DNA from: Erysipelotrichaceae bacterium
GTDB taxonomy: Bacteria; Bacillota_I; Bacilli_A; Erysipelotrichales; Erysipelotrichaceae
Direction: 5' to 3'
Assembly (NCBI GenBank): GCA_017539105.1
Contig: JAFYHQ010000044.1
Coordinates: 1-48,550, forward strand
DNA length: 48,550 nt
The notes below the pieces were generated by a model that was given only the letters and a program-made list of their open reading frames with translations, was not told the origin of the DNA and did no database searches. Numbering within the stretch: the stretch's first letter is position 1; every line of letters begins with the position of its first letter. The translations under genes and the position numbers were made by a program. Shown one piece after another: positions 40,872 to 48,550 of this stretch.

Positions 40872-41228
40872 TCATTGATCTTCTATTTCAAAAAACTCCG
40901 GGTTCTTGCGATAGTGTCCTTCCTGATCTTTCAGATAATCGAGAACCATCAGAATGGAATCATTGTTTACCAGCCCATAGACATGGGGATAGTATCTCCC
41001 GGGATAGTCTTCATGGTCTTCGTATCTCACTTCGGAAAGAAGCCTGTTTTCATCGATACAGATCAGGACGCGTTCTTCCGTATCTTCTTCGAATCCGGGC
41101 AGGACACGCCAAAGGTATTCCACGGTGGAACAGTGGATGAAGCCGTATTTTTCGAGATCGTTCTCTCCCCAGGAATCCTGATCCTTGACTTCTTCCCAGG
41201 AGCTCTTTTTCATGCAGTGGATGATCAT
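40872..41228 (-). CDS. DUF952 family protein
   Basis: A 118-residue protein of the DUF952 family: MIIHCMKKSSWEEVK, GFIHCSTVEYLWRVL (the IHCST signature), ICIDENRLLSEVRYED, YYPHVYGLVNNDSI. The fold is related to ADP-ribosyltransferase-like RNA 2'-phosphotransferase relatives, but the family's activity is not established. It starts 7 nt after the stop of the upstream gene. Confidence 0.85.
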   Translation of the reverse strand: MIIHCMKKSSWEEVKDQDSWGENDLEKYGFIHCSTVEYLWRVLPGFEEDTEERVLICIDENRLLSEVRYEDHEDYPGRYYPHVYGLVNNDSILMVLDYLKDQEGHYRKNPEFFEIEDQ

Positions 41229-41235
41229 ATGGATT

Positions 41236-41643
41236 TCAGTAGCTTTCAGTCAAAGAAAGATCGGCATCTTCCAAAGTGAAGCTGTTCCGCTTGCAGTAAG
41301 CGGATTCGCCGCACAAGAATTCTCCGCGGCATGCTTCCAGGATCTCGTTTGATACTTCAGGATCAGGAACCCGATCCGGGCAGGACAGTTTCAGCAGTTT
41401 CCCGTAGTCTTCCTTTGAGATCTGATAATACATGCAGACATCGGAAGCCCCGATATGAGGAAAATCGGAAATCGCATATACGATCTTGCGTTCCTTCTGG
41501 AACTTGAAACGTCCTACGCTGACTCCATATGCTAAAACACCATCCGTAATAAAATCACGTACCTTTCTGGTTTCTTTCTGAAGGTCAGCTTTCACAAACG
41601 CTTTATGAAGCGATGATTTCTGTGTCGTTTCTTTCTTTTGCAT
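41236..41643 (-). CDS. Hypothetical protein (135 residues)
   Basis: Not recognised. AAAGGAGGAATACG ribosome site before ATG 41643 fixes the start even though it overlaps the end of the GNAT gene by 41 nt. The second half has four to five cysteines (SCPDRV ... EACRGEFLCGESAYCKRN), which could bind a metal. Between a GNAT and DUF952. Confidence 0.6.
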   Translation of the reverse strand: MQKKETTQKSSLHKAFVKADLQKETRKVRDFITDGVLAYGVSVGRFKFQKERKIVYAISDFPHIGASDVCMYYQISKEDYGKLLKLSCPDRVPDPEVSNEILEACRGEFLCGESAYCKRNSFTLEDADLSLTESY

Positions 41644-42193
41644 CGTATTCCTCCTTTGTCAGGATATTGACTTCATTATCTTCAATCAGACCGGTCTCGG
41701 TTTGGAACGTATCATAGGCATAGTGATGGAATCCGCACTTTTCCTGGACTCTTTGCGACTGTATGTTTCGCAGAAAATGCCCGCAGAAGATCACATCCAG
41801 ACCCGCCTCTTCAAAGAGATAACGGATCACTTCTCTGACCGCTTCCGGCATCAGACCCTGTCCCCAGTAATCTTTGGATAATACATAGCCGATCTCTCTT
41901 GCTTTCTGATCCTCAAATTCCGGAAAGTGTTCCTCACTGTATTGTTCGATTCCCAAGGAACCGATCACTTTTCCTTCATATTCCAATGCGAAGGTTTTCT
42001 TTTCATCGATAAACATCTTCAGGATCCTTGCGGATTCTTCGATGCTTTCATGCGGTTTCCAGCCTGCCATCTGTCCTACGCCATCGACTCTGGCATATTC
42101 ATAAAGATCATGAAGATCGGCATCATTCCATGGCCGGATCGTCAGACGTTCGGTGTGCAATACGACATTGCTGAGATCGATCGGTACATTCAT
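41603..42193 (-). CDS. GNAT N-acetyltransferase (RimJ/RimL type)
   Basis: A 196-residue GNAT_3 protein: VLHTERLTIRPWNDADLHDLYEYA, IGSLGIEQYS, REIGYVLSKDYWGQGLMPEAVREV (W-G-Q-G-L CoA loop) and NIQSQRVQEKCGF. Relatives acetylate ribosomal proteins, other N-termini or small molecules. Ribosome site weak (AAAGAAA). Confidence 0.88.
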   Translation of the reverse strand: MNVPIDLSNVVLHTERLTIRPWNDADLHDLYEYARVDGVGQMAGWKPHESIEESARILKMFIDEKKTFALEYEGKVIGSLGIEQYSEEHFPEFEDQKAREIGYVLSKDYWGQGLMPEAVREVIRYLFEEAGLDVIFCGHFLRNIQSQRVQEKCGFHHYAYDTFQTETGLIEDNEVNILTKEEYDAKERNDTEIIAS

Positions 42194-42214
42194 TTCTTTT
42201 AACCCTTATATTCG

Positions 42215-42868
42215 TCACTCGCTAAAAGGCATGACGGCTTCTCTCATGAACCGGATCGCTCCCTCTTCTTTCAGTAGCATTTCCAGTGTCTTGGAAGATG
42301 GATTTCCTTCTTTGATCATGCGATCACGGAAAGCCTTCAGTTTTTCTTTATATGCAGGATCTTGTTTCGCGTCTTTGATCGATGAAAGATACGCGTGGAT
42401 ACTGTCTTTGGTCATATCGATGAGTTCCTGTTCTTCTCCCGTCTTGATCAAAGAATAGGGCCTTCTTTCTTTGATATACCAGTTGGGTTTTTCTTCGTAA
42501 TCCGGAAGATCCTTGTGTTTCTCATAGACTTCTTTCATTTTCTCTTCAGTCAGATCGTCATGATCGCATCCGTAGTATTCCACAAAGACGCAGCGTTTCT
42601 TTTTCATCGTCATCGCATCGATCAGAAGATAAGGCAATGTAAACCCATCCGGCATGAAGGACATCGTCAGCAGTTCCATGCCCATCCTGGTTTTCGTATG
42701 CATGACCATCAGATGTCCGAAATCTTCGATCCGATACCGGTCGACATAGAAATCCATCAATGGAACGAGCCTGGGATATTTCATGTGGGCATATTCCTCA
42801 TCCTGAATCTGCTGATGAGACACTTCAGATAAAGCCGATGCGAGTTCCTGTTTGAGTCTGGATATCAT
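42215..42868 (-). CDS. Hypothetical protein, faint bilin-reductase-like pattern
   Basis: A 217-residue soluble protein. I do not recognise it with certainty. LLTMSFMPDGFTLPYLLIDAM followed by VFVEYYGCDHDD, and the C-terminal SSKTLEMLLKEEGAIRFMREAVMPF, recall the order of the LPxxxxDxx core and the TRxxLExxFGxxxAxxYMxxxLF end of ferredoxin-dependent bilin reductases (HY2/PcyA). This is pattern memory, not a match I can test. AAGAAGG ribosome site. Confidence 0.55.
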   Translation of the reverse strand: MISRLKQELASALSEVSHQQIQDEEYAHMKYPRLVPLMDFYVDRYRIEDFGHLMVMHTKTRMGMELLTMSFMPDGFTLPYLLIDAMTMKKKRCVFVEYYGCDHDDLTEEKMKEVYEKHKDLPDYEEKPNWYIKERRPYSLIKTGEEQELIDMTKDSIHAYLSSIKDAKQDPAYKEKLKAFRDRMIKEGNPSSKTLEMLLKEEGAIRFMREAVMPFSE

Positions 42869-42887
42869 AAGATCTGCCTTCTTTCAT

Positions 42888-43565
42888 TCAGAAAAACATC
42901 GATACGGCAATCAGGATCTGTCCCAGATAATACAGGGTCAGGTTCATGATGCGCATGGAGAATCTGGTCACACCGGAGAAGGTGTTGAAGATCAGAACGA
43001 CGTCGGATGCGGTAAACAGAACTGCGCCGATCGCGTAGATGATGGCTCTTTTGGTTGGCGTAAAGATGGCGATGCCAATGGCGATCGCGGTCATGATGAA
43101 GACCGCACCAAGGTAGAAGACACCGAAAATCTTGAACGCTTTCTTGACTTCCATCGTTTTGAAGATATACGCCAGCAAGCCTGCGGCTGTTAAAGCTCCC
43201 AGAAGGACGCAGTACCAGATCCAGACATGCCTTGCCTGCGGAATCAGAGCCAGAAGATACATGACATGTCCGATCAGGAAGGCAACGATGCCGATCAGGA
43301 AGATCTTCTGTCCCTGTTTCGGGAAGACATAGCGCAGATTCAGCAGAATGTCTCCGATCATGCCGAAGATCAGACCGACGAGCAATTGCTTATTGAATGC
43401 GAAATTGACGGTCTGATAGGCTTTTAAGCCGATCAGAACGAAGATCAGCGAAGCGGATCCTTTCAGGATGTCTGCCAGCAGATACTTTTCTTTGTGTTCC
43501 GCATGGATGAACAAGGCTTGTAGAAGAAAGCCTAGAACGATCATGATACAGATGGATGGTTTCAT
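42888..43565 (-). CDS. YhhN family protein (lysoplasmalogenase-like)
   Basis: A 225-residue membrane protein with seven to eight segments. YhhN signatures: GLIFGMIGDILLNLRYVF, FLIGIVAFLIGHVMYLLAL, and YAIGAVLFTASDVVLIFNTF with the closing YYLGQILIAVSMFF. Conserved Asp in GDILL and SDVVL fit the proposed active site. Animal and some bacterial members hydrolyse the vinyl-ether bond of lysoplasmalogens; anaerobic Firmicutes do make plasmalogens. AGGAG ribosome site. Confidence 0.87.
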   Translation of the reverse strand: MKPSICIMIVLGFLLQALFIHAEHKEKYLLADILKGSASLIFVLIGLKAYQTVNFAFNKQLLVGLIFGMIGDILLNLRYVFPKQGQKIFLIGIVAFLIGHVMYLLALIPQARHVWIWYCVLLGALTAAGLLAYIFKTMEVKKAFKIFGVFYLGAVFIMTAIAIGIAIFTPTKRAIIYAIGAVLFTASDVVLIFNTFSGVTRFSMRIMNLTLYYLGQILIAVSMFF

Positions 43566-43592
43566 AGCGTGTTACTCCTGTCTTTGATAAAT

Positions 43593-44915
43593 CTATTCAT
43601 GGATGTGGATCTCGGTCCCGATATCCACGGCTTCATATAGCATGGCGACTTTATCCGTAGGCATATTGACGCAGCCATGGGAAGGATCCGTTTTCCAGAT
43701 CTCTCCTCCGAAAGCATCGCGCCAGGAAGCGTCATGGAAGCCCAGAACATGTCCGCCTGATTCGTAGTCGAAGCCGATCCAGTAGTCGACGTGTTCCTCA
43801 TAGGTAGAAGATACCAGAGTGGCATTACGCTTCATATGCTGAACATAATAAGTCCCATAAGGAATGATCTCCGTATCCTCGTTTCCGGTTACGACCGGAG
43901 AACTGAAGATCAATTGGCCATTCTCATAGTAGTACAGCATCTGTTCGCCATAGGATACTTCGATCAGATTACTGGAGCGCACAACGGTTTCTCTGGCCCA
44001 TTCGCATTCGATCGAACAGTCCTGTTCACTGAGCAGTCCGCTGCGTAAAGCATCCTTCAGGGAACCTTTGAGGATATATTCCATTGAAGATACGCTGTAT
44101 CGATCGACGATCATGTTGGCATAGCTTTCCAGTTTCACATCATCGACAGAAAAAGCGTTTTCCTGCAGCACCAGAAGTTCCTTCAGCTGATCGCCTTCCA
44201 GAGTCTCTGTTTCATGATCGCTGATTCTGATCGCGATCTTTTTGCTTAAGATCGCTTTTAAGACAGATAGCTGCTTCTCCAGTTCCACCTGCTGGATTTC
44301 CGGAGCTTTTTCATAAGATGTCCTCAGATCGATGACGCTCAATCCGTTGCCATTCAACGCCTTGTCTAACGCTTCCTGGATCAGCTGCAGAACGGTATCT
44401 TTGCGGATCAAAGAGCCATCGTTCGCTTCAACGATCTTCAAGCTGTTGCCTTCAAAAGTGATGTGCGCTATTTCCGGAATCATCTGATTCTCCGATCGCA
44501 TGCAATACAAACTGTCGACAGCGTTGCTTAACGATTCCCAGCTGTAAGAACCTACGATTGTATCGCAATAGAGTTCTTTTTCATGAAACAGTGACAGGAA
44601 CCAGGTCAAAGGATTCTGGTAATGGTCGATCTTCTGCGCCAAATAATGAAGATCCATTCCATTCTCGGACAGTTCCAGTTCTTCACGGATCGTGTCTTTT
44701 CCTTCTTTGTCTTTTTCATCGATCCTCAGCGTGATCGGCATCAGATCCAACAGTTTCTGTGTTTCTTCCTGATTCAGGAACGAAACTTCCAAGCCATTCA
44801 TCTTCGTTCCCGGAAGAAAATGCGAACGGAAATAGAAAAAACCGGTCAGATAAATGACAGAAAGAAATGAAAGTACCGATAATATGATGATCCATAGGAT
44901 CTTTTTCTTTTTCAT
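43593..44915 (-). CDS. L,D-transpeptidase (YkuD) with N-terminal anchor
   Basis: A 440-residue cell-wall enzyme. One membrane helix (residues 5-25) anchors it; the middle (about 30-290) matches the peptidoglycan-binding type 4 region before YkuD domains in Firmicutes. The YkuD domain has VTGNEDTEIIPYGTYYVQH, VLGFHDASWRD (His) and DPSHGCVNMPTDKV with the catalytic Cys near residue 415. It forms 3-3 cross-links or attaches proteins to peptidoglycan. Its ATG shares a base with the TAA of the ATP-grasp gene (TAATG), so the pair is coupled. Confidence 0.92.
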   Translation of the reverse strand: MKKKKILWIIILSVLSFLSVIYLTGFFYFRSHFLPGTKMNGLEVSFLNQEETQKLLDLMPITLRIDEKDKEGKDTIREELELSENGMDLHYLAQKIDHYQNPLTWFLSLFHEKELYCDTIVGSYSWESLSNAVDSLYCMRSENQMIPEIAHITFEGNSLKIVEANDGSLIRKDTVLQLIQEALDKALNGNGLSVIDLRTSYEKAPEIQQVELEKQLSVLKAILSKKIAIRISDHETETLEGDQLKELLVLQENAFSVDDVKLESYANMIVDRYSVSSMEYILKGSLKDALRSGLLSEQDCSIECEWARETVVRSSNLIEVSYGEQMLYYYENGQLIFSSPVVTGNEDTEIIPYGTYYVQHMKRNATLVSSTYEEHVDYWIGFDYESGGHVLGFHDASWRDAFGGEIWKTDPSHGCVNMPTDKVAMLYEAVDIGTEIHIHE

Positions 44916-45916
44916 TACTGATTCAGGATCTCTTCAAAGGCCGGTTTCAAGCCATAGTCTCGATTGGTAACGAAATAATTCTGCGGCATATCATAGCCAG
45001 GCAACGGATTGCCTTCCACGATGATCGGCCCCTGATCGCTGATAGCGATATCCCAGCCGACATAACGGATGTGTTTCTCCACTTTTGCCGCTTTCTTGCA
45101 TAATTCCAGCGCTTCTTTGAAACAAGGAACCTGAAAGCCGATCAGTTCCATGCCTGTGGTCGGATGTTTCGTATAGGTCGTGATCGTCTTGTCTGACCAG
45201 CAGGGATTCTTGATCGTTCCCTCTTCGGATAGAACGGTATAGATTCCTCCCGATCCGACATTGTCGACACTCATATCGCCTATTCCTATTCTTTGTAACG
45301 CATACATCACATGGGCTTCATCGTTGCCGTCCAGAACGGTCGTGATCCGGACCGTATTGATCGAAGAAGGATGCAACGAAGACATTGCTTCATGCTGGAG
45401 GATGCTGTCTTCCACAAACAGATGATTGTCTTTCAGATAGCCGAAGAGTTCTTCCAAGTCCGTTTTTTCATCGATATCGAAATTGCGATAGATCCCCTTC
45501 CCCGAACAGGAATCATTCGGTTTCGCAAAGATCCTGTCTTTCCCTTTGCAGAATGCAACGAATTCTTCCGGACTCGCTTCGGAAACATCAAGGAATCCTC
45601 TTCCCAGATAGTCTTTGAAGATCTTGTTGAATGCAAGCTTATCGTTAAACAATGAAAGATACCCGGAATCGTTCAACGTCTTGAACAGATGCTGGGAATA
45701 GTCGAATGTCACATAGGTATCACGCAGTTTTTGCGGTTTCCCTGCGAAATGAAACAGGTTGTATTCCATGTAGCCAATATGGTCATGAAGGATGCACTTT
45801 GCCATATCCGCCAGGATGAAAAGCGTCGGTTTTCCGCTGTAGTCATGAACGGCTTTCGCATTATGGAATAATCGTTGAAAACTGGATAATTCAAAGCGGT
45901 CAAATATTGAACTCAT
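44915..45916 (-). CDS. Sugar-transfer-associated ATP-grasp protein
   Basis: A 333-residue ATP-grasp ligase (ATPgrasp_ST type). Motifs: RIFAKPNDSCSGKGIYRN (ATP lysine and Gly-loop), SSINTVRITTVLDG, VDNVGSGGIYTVL, and IIVEGNPLPGYD (metal E/N). Relatives occur in capsule or wall polysaccharide loci and may join an amino acid to a sugar polymer. The frame is open to 46039, into the divergent gene. ATG 45916 (MSSIFDRFELSSF) has TATAAT six bases upstream and no ribosome site, so a leaderless mRNA is predicted. Paired with an L,D-transpeptidase, which supports a wall role. Confidence 0.82.
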   Translation of the reverse strand: MSSIFDRFELSSFQRLFHNAKAVHDYSGKPTLFILADMAKCILHDHIGYMEYNLFHFAGKPQKLRDTYVTFDYSQHLFKTLNDSGYLSLFNDKLAFNKIFKDYLGRGFLDVSEASPEEFVAFCKGKDRIFAKPNDSCSGKGIYRNFDIDEKTDLEELFGYLKDNHLFVEDSILQHEAMSSLHPSSINTVRITTVLDGNDEAHVMYALQRIGIGDMSVDNVGSGGIYTVLSEEGTIKNPCWSDKTITTYTKHPTTGMELIGFQVPCFKEALELCKKAAKVEKHIRYVGWDIAISDQGPIIVEGNPLPGYDMPQNYFVTNRDYGLKPAFEEILNQ

Positions 45917-45935
45917 ACCAATATTATAAGATAAT
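45907..45935 (+). promoter_or_regulatory. Promoter of the Fic-like gene
   Basis: -35 TTGAAC (45907-45912), 17-nt spacer, -10 GATAAT (45930-45935). Start near 45942, just before the AAGGAAA ribosome site. It overlaps the start region of the divergent ATP-grasp gene. Confidence 0.55.
45923..45928 (-). promoter_or_regulatory. -10 box 6 nt before the ATP-grasp start codon
   Basis: TATAAT, six bases, ATG on the minus strand. A TTGACA lies upstream but only 9 nt away, too close to serve as -35 for this -10. Confidence 0.5.
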
Positions 45936-45953
45936 AATGTCAAGGAAAAGAAT

Positions 45954-46517
45954 ATGATCAATAAATTTACTTTAAGCAGAGACCGGAATGTCAAGTTCGT
46001 CAGAGACAATCTCGAACAGTTTATCGAGAACAATCTCATTCTGTCGCGTTACGAAGAAGGAGATCCTTTCAGAGAGACCGCTTATGAAAATCTGAAAACG
46101 GCTTATGAGTTCATCCTGAACAATCCGGATGTGGAGAATGATTATATGTGTCTTCTGACTTTGCATGAAATCCTGATGAAGGATCTCAATGATGATATCA
46201 AGTCGGAACTGACAGAGGAACAGATCGAGGAACTGCATAAGATGATCAACCAGCCGACGAAAGCGAATCTGGAGGTTGCGATCGATGTTTTCCTTTATAT
46301 CATTGAAAAGAGACTGTTTGCGGATGGAGATGTCAGAGCGGCGCTGCTGTTTGCGAATAAGCTGATGATCGATAACGGCTGCGGTTTCATTACGATCACG
46401 CCGATGAATAAAGATACCTTCAGAGAAAAACTTGCGGAATACAAGAACAATAACGATTACGATATCAAGGACTGGATCTATAAGTACTGCATCAAAGGTC
46501 CGAAAATGGATTACTGA
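45954..46517 (+). CDS. Fic-fold protein with degenerate catalytic motif
   Basis: A 187-residue all-helical protein. The Fic core is recognisable: LLTLHEILMKDL, then VFLYIIEKRLFADGDVRAALLFANKLMI. The canonical Fic loop is HxFx(D/E)GNGR; here it reads R-L-F-A-D-G-D-V-R. The catalytic His is Arg, and N-G are D-V; only F, D, G and R are kept. It therefore probably does not transfer AMP in the usual way, and may be a binding or antitoxin-like relative. The C-terminus (NKDTFREKLAEYKNNNDYD) is typical for Fic proteins. AAGGAAA ribosome site. Ends at a UUCG-loop terminator. Confidence 0.72.
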   Translation: MINKFTLSRDRNVKFVRDNLEQFIENNLILSRYEEGDPFRETAYENLKTAYEFILNNPDVENDYMCLLTLHEILMKDLNDDIKSELTEEQIEELHKMINQPTKANLEVAIDVFLYIIEKRLFADGDVRAALLFANKLMIDNGCGFITITPMNKDTFREKLAEYKNNNDYDIKDWIYKYCIKGPKMDY

Positions 46518-46519
46518 TG

Positions 46520-46541
46520 AAACAGCTTCGGCTGTTTTTTT
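46520..46541 (+). terminator. Terminator of the Fic-like gene
   Basis: AACAGC-TTCG-GCTGTT followed by a T-run: a stable UUCG tetraloop hairpin, three bases past the stop codon. Confidence 0.9.
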
Positions 46542-46577
46542 CTATGCATAATTCATCATTGGAACCATGTTTCATAT

Positions 46578-46583
46578 TATAAT
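46578..46583 (+). promoter_or_regulatory. -10 box 6 nt before the folT start codon
   Basis: TATAAT, six bases (GAATCT), ATG. There is no purine-rich ribosome site, so a leaderless transcript is likely. The TTGGAA upstream is only 13 nt away. Confidence 0.5.
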
Positions 46584-46589
46584 GAATCT

Positions 46590-47114
46590 ATGAATACACG
46601 CAGACTCACAAGCCTGGCGATGCTGATCGCCTTGTATTGCGTCTTAAGCGTTATGACGCCGGTCAAGATCGCGAACTTCAAATTCACGTTTGAGGCTTTT
46701 CCTATTCTGATCGCAGGATTGCTTTCAGGGCCTGTGGATGGTCTGATCGTGGGCGGTATCGGCGCTTTTCTGTATCAGCTTCTGTTTTCGGGATATGGGA
46801 TCACCGCGACTACGCCTTTGTGGATCCTGCCGCATGCGGTAAGCGGTCTGATCGTTGGCTGCTATGCCAAGGCGCATAGCTATAAGATGAACATTTATCA
46901 GATCATTCTGATCGCTTCGATCAGTGCCTTGATTGTTACTTCTTTGAATCTGCTGGCTTTGTATGTGGATTCGAAACTCTATGGCTATTACTCCTATGCG
47001 CTGGTCTTTGGCAATGTCCTGATCAAAATCGTCATCGGACTGATCCTGGCGGTTTTGTACAGCTGTATCTTGCCGAAACTGCTTGCCTATCTGCATAGAC
47101 AGCTTGATCGCTGA
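46590..47114 (+). CDS. folT: ECF transporter substrate-binding component, probably folate (FolT-like)
   Basis: A 174-residue membrane protein with about six helices: MNTRRLTSLAMLIALYCVL, FTFEAFPILIAGLLSGPVDG, LIVGGIGAFLYQLLF. The N-terminal segment with the ALxxA-like helix (ALYCVLSVM) is where the shared EcfT would dock. The KFTFEAFPILIAGLLSGP pattern fits FolT-type S components, and the next gene uses tetrahydrofolate. Uptake needs the EcfA/EcfA'/EcfT module encoded elsewhere. Riboflavin or another vitamin cannot be fully excluded. Confidence 0.78.
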   Translation: MNTRRLTSLAMLIALYCVLSVMTPVKIANFKFTFEAFPILIAGLLSGPVDGLIVGGIGAFLYQLLFSGYGITATTPLWILPHAVSGLIVGCYAKAHSYKMNIYQIILIASISALIVTSLNLLALYVDSKLYGYYSYALVFGNVLIKIVIGLILAVLYSCILPKLLAYLHRQLDR

Positions 47115-47138
47115 GCACCCTGCGGGGTGTTTTATTTT
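47115..47138 (+). terminator. Terminator of folT
   Basis: CACCC-TGCG-GGGTG hairpin followed by TTTTATTTT, immediately after the stop codon. Confidence 0.85.
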
Positions 47139-47185
47139 ACCTGTTTTTCAAGTAAACTAATAGTAAGGAAGGTAAAGAATATAAT

Positions 47186-48550
47186 ATGCTGACAGACATT
47201 GAGATCGCACAGGCTTGCGATAAGAAAAAGATCACGGAAATCGCCGCAAAACTGGAGATTCCCGAGGATTATCTTGAACTTTACGGTAACTATAAAGCGA
47301 AGATCGATTATAAACTTTTAAAAGATCTTAAAGATAAGAAAGACGGCAAACTGATTCTGGTAACAGCAATCACTCCTACTCCTGCAGGAGAGGGCAAAAC
47401 GACGACGACGGTCGGTCTTGCGGATGGCTTAAGAAAAATCGGCAAGAAATCGGTGGTCGCCTTGAGAGAGCCTTCTCTGGGACCGGTATTCGGTATCAAG
47501 GGAGGCGCAGCCGGAGGTGGTTATGCGCAAGTCGTTCCGATGGAAGACATCAACCTGCATTTTACGGGAGATTTTCATGCGATAGGTGCCGCAAACAATC
47601 TTCTGGCAGCGATGCTGGACAACCACATCCAGCAAGACAATGCTCTGAATATCGACCCGAGACGCATCACCTGGAGAAGAGCGGTCGATATGAACGACAG
47701 GCAGTTAAGAAATATCATTGACGGACTGGGAAACAGGACCGATGGAACGCCAAGACAGGATGGTTTCGATATCACCGTGGCATCCGAAGTCATGGCCGTT
47801 TTGTGTCTGTCTGCTGATATCAGCGATTTGAAAGAAAGACTGTCAAAAATCGTCGTGGGTTATACCTATGACAATGAACCGGTCACAGCCGGACAGCTCA
47901 AAGCCCAAGGCGCGATGGCTGCTTTATTGAAAGATGCATTAAAACCGAATCTTGTGCAGACACTGGAAGGAACGCCTGCTTTCATCCATGGCGGTCCGTT
48001 CGCGAATATCGCGCATGGATGTAACTCGGTCACCGCTACAAAGCTGGCTCTGAAGCTTGGCGATTATGCGGTCACGGAAGCCGGTTTCGGTGCGGATCTC
48101 GGTGCGGAAAAGTTCCTTGATATCAAGTGCAGGATGGCAAATCTCAAACCGGATGCAGTGGTTATCGTGGCAACGGTGAGAGCTTTGAAACATCATGGCG
48201 GTGTCGCGAAAGATCAGTTAAGCGAAGAAAACCTTGAAGCGTTGGATAAGGGTCTTCCGAATCTTCTTCAGCATGTCGATAATATCAAGAACGTCTTCCG
48301 GCTTCCTTGCGTCGTCGCGATCAACCGCTTCCCTACGGACAGCGAAGCAGAACTGAAACTGATCGAAGACCGATGCAAAGAACTGGGTGTCAATGTCGCT
48401 TTGAGCGAAGTATGGGCAAAAGGCGGCGAAGGCGGAATAGCTTTGGCTGAAGAAGTCGTAAGATTATGCGATGAACCGAATGATTTCACTTACGCCTATG
48501 ATCTTGATCTGCCGATCAAAGAGAAACTGGAAACTATCGCCAGAAAGATC
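47186..48550 (+). CDS. fhs: Formate-tetrahydrofolate ligase (C-terminus beyond window)
   Basis: Joins formate to tetrahydrofolate with ATP, giving 10-formyl-THF for purine, fMet and one-carbon metabolism. 455 codons are visible of a usual ~556. Motifs: [20 protein letters not shown] (ATP loop near residue 60), [38 protein letters not shown], and [11 protein letters not shown] with [14 protein letters not shown]. The ATG at 47186 has GGAAGG about 13 nt upstream. It lies 71 nt after folT, separated by a terminator. Confidence 0.97.
   Translation, partial: MLTDIEIAQACDKKKITEIAAKLEIPEDYLELYGNYKAKIDYKLLKDLKDKKDGKLILVTAITPTPAGEGKTTTTVGLADGLRKIGKKSVVALREPSLGPVFGIKGGAAGGGYAQVVPMEDINLHFTGDFHAIGAANNLLAAMLDNHIQQDNALNIDPRRITWRRAVDMNDRQLRNIIDGLGNRTDGTPRQDGFDITVASEVMAVLCLSADISDLKERLSKIVVGYTYDNEPVTAGQLKAQGAMAALLKDALKPNLVQTLEGTPAFIHGGPFANIAHGCNSVTATKLALKLGDYAVTEAGFGADLGAEKFLDIKCRMANLKPDAVVIVATVRALKHHGGVAKDQLSEENLEALDKGLPNLLQHVDNIKNVFRLPCVVAINRFPTDSEAELKLIEDRCKELGVNVALSEVWAKGGEGGIALAEEVVRLCDEPNDFTYAYDLDLPIKEKLETIARKI

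Noticed and set aside
45920..45950. TTGACA/TATAAT pair as a full sigma-A promoter for the ATP-grasp gene
   Set aside because: The spacer is only 9 nt; the hexamers cannot act together.
1..48550. CRISPR arrays, rRNA genes, plasmid or phage replication genes
   Set aside because: No regularly spaced short repeats, rRNA sequence or phage/plasmid hallmark genes were seen on either strand.

Overview
The window is chromosomal DNA of a low-to-mid GC Firmicute, most likely Erysipelotrichia or a close relative. The evidence is a Gram-positive PolC, a rimP-nusA-ylxR-ylxQ-infB operon, a NusA with a long acidic C-terminal tail, an ECF-type folate uptake component and lipoprotein signals. I cannot name the genus. 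Almost all genes up to 45.9 kb lie on the minus strand.

Layout, left to right. 1-4.24 kb: the transcription/translation operon rimP-nusA-ylxR-ylxQ-infB (minus), with its own promoter and infB cut by the window edge. 4.24-16.39 kb: a second minus operon, recG-rnc-polC-pepT-AspT-like transporter-nucleotide phosphodiesterase-5'-nucleotidase. The phosphodiesterase carries a one-base frameshift. 16.44 kb: tRNA-Leu(CAA), plus strand, divergent from recG.

16.52-21.54 kb: a small accessory island next to the 3' end of the tRNA, bounded by 42-bp imperfect direct repeats (37 of 42 identical) that contain the tRNA terminator. It holds an AT-rich two-gene unit: a Schlafen/AlbA_2 protein, and a protein with six treble-clef zinc units around a Vsr-like nuclease core. 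It also holds a nucleoside-permease-family lipoprotein and two copies of a ~450-bp long direct repeat. No integrase was found. This is the best candidate for an undescribed system.

21.5-43.6 kb: a dense run of small accessory enzymes: nine genes with ten GNAT acetyltransferase domains, Nudix, calcineurin-like phosphatase, P-loop kinase, CPBP protease, TetR regulator, a second nucleoside-permease-type lipoprotein, short inorganic pyrophosphatase, alpha/beta hydrolase, TIM-barrel isomerase-like protein, lipoproteins, YhhN and several hypotheticals. 38.1-39.4 kb is a lone plus-strand phosphodiester glycosidase.

43.6-45.9 kb: cell-envelope pair L,D-transpeptidase plus sugar-transfer ATP-grasp (minus). 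45.95-48.55 kb (plus): a Fic-fold protein with a broken catalytic motif, a FolT-like ECF substrate component and fhs (formate-tetrahydrofolate ligase, cut by the window edge). The last two fit together as folate uptake and one-carbon loading.

A recurring regulatory theme is a -10 hexamer placed 6-7 bases before the start codon with no Shine-Dalgarno sequence (recG, the gene at 37997, the glycosidase, the ATP-grasp gene, folT). This predicts leaderless mRNAs in a genome whose other genes mostly have strong GGAGG sites.
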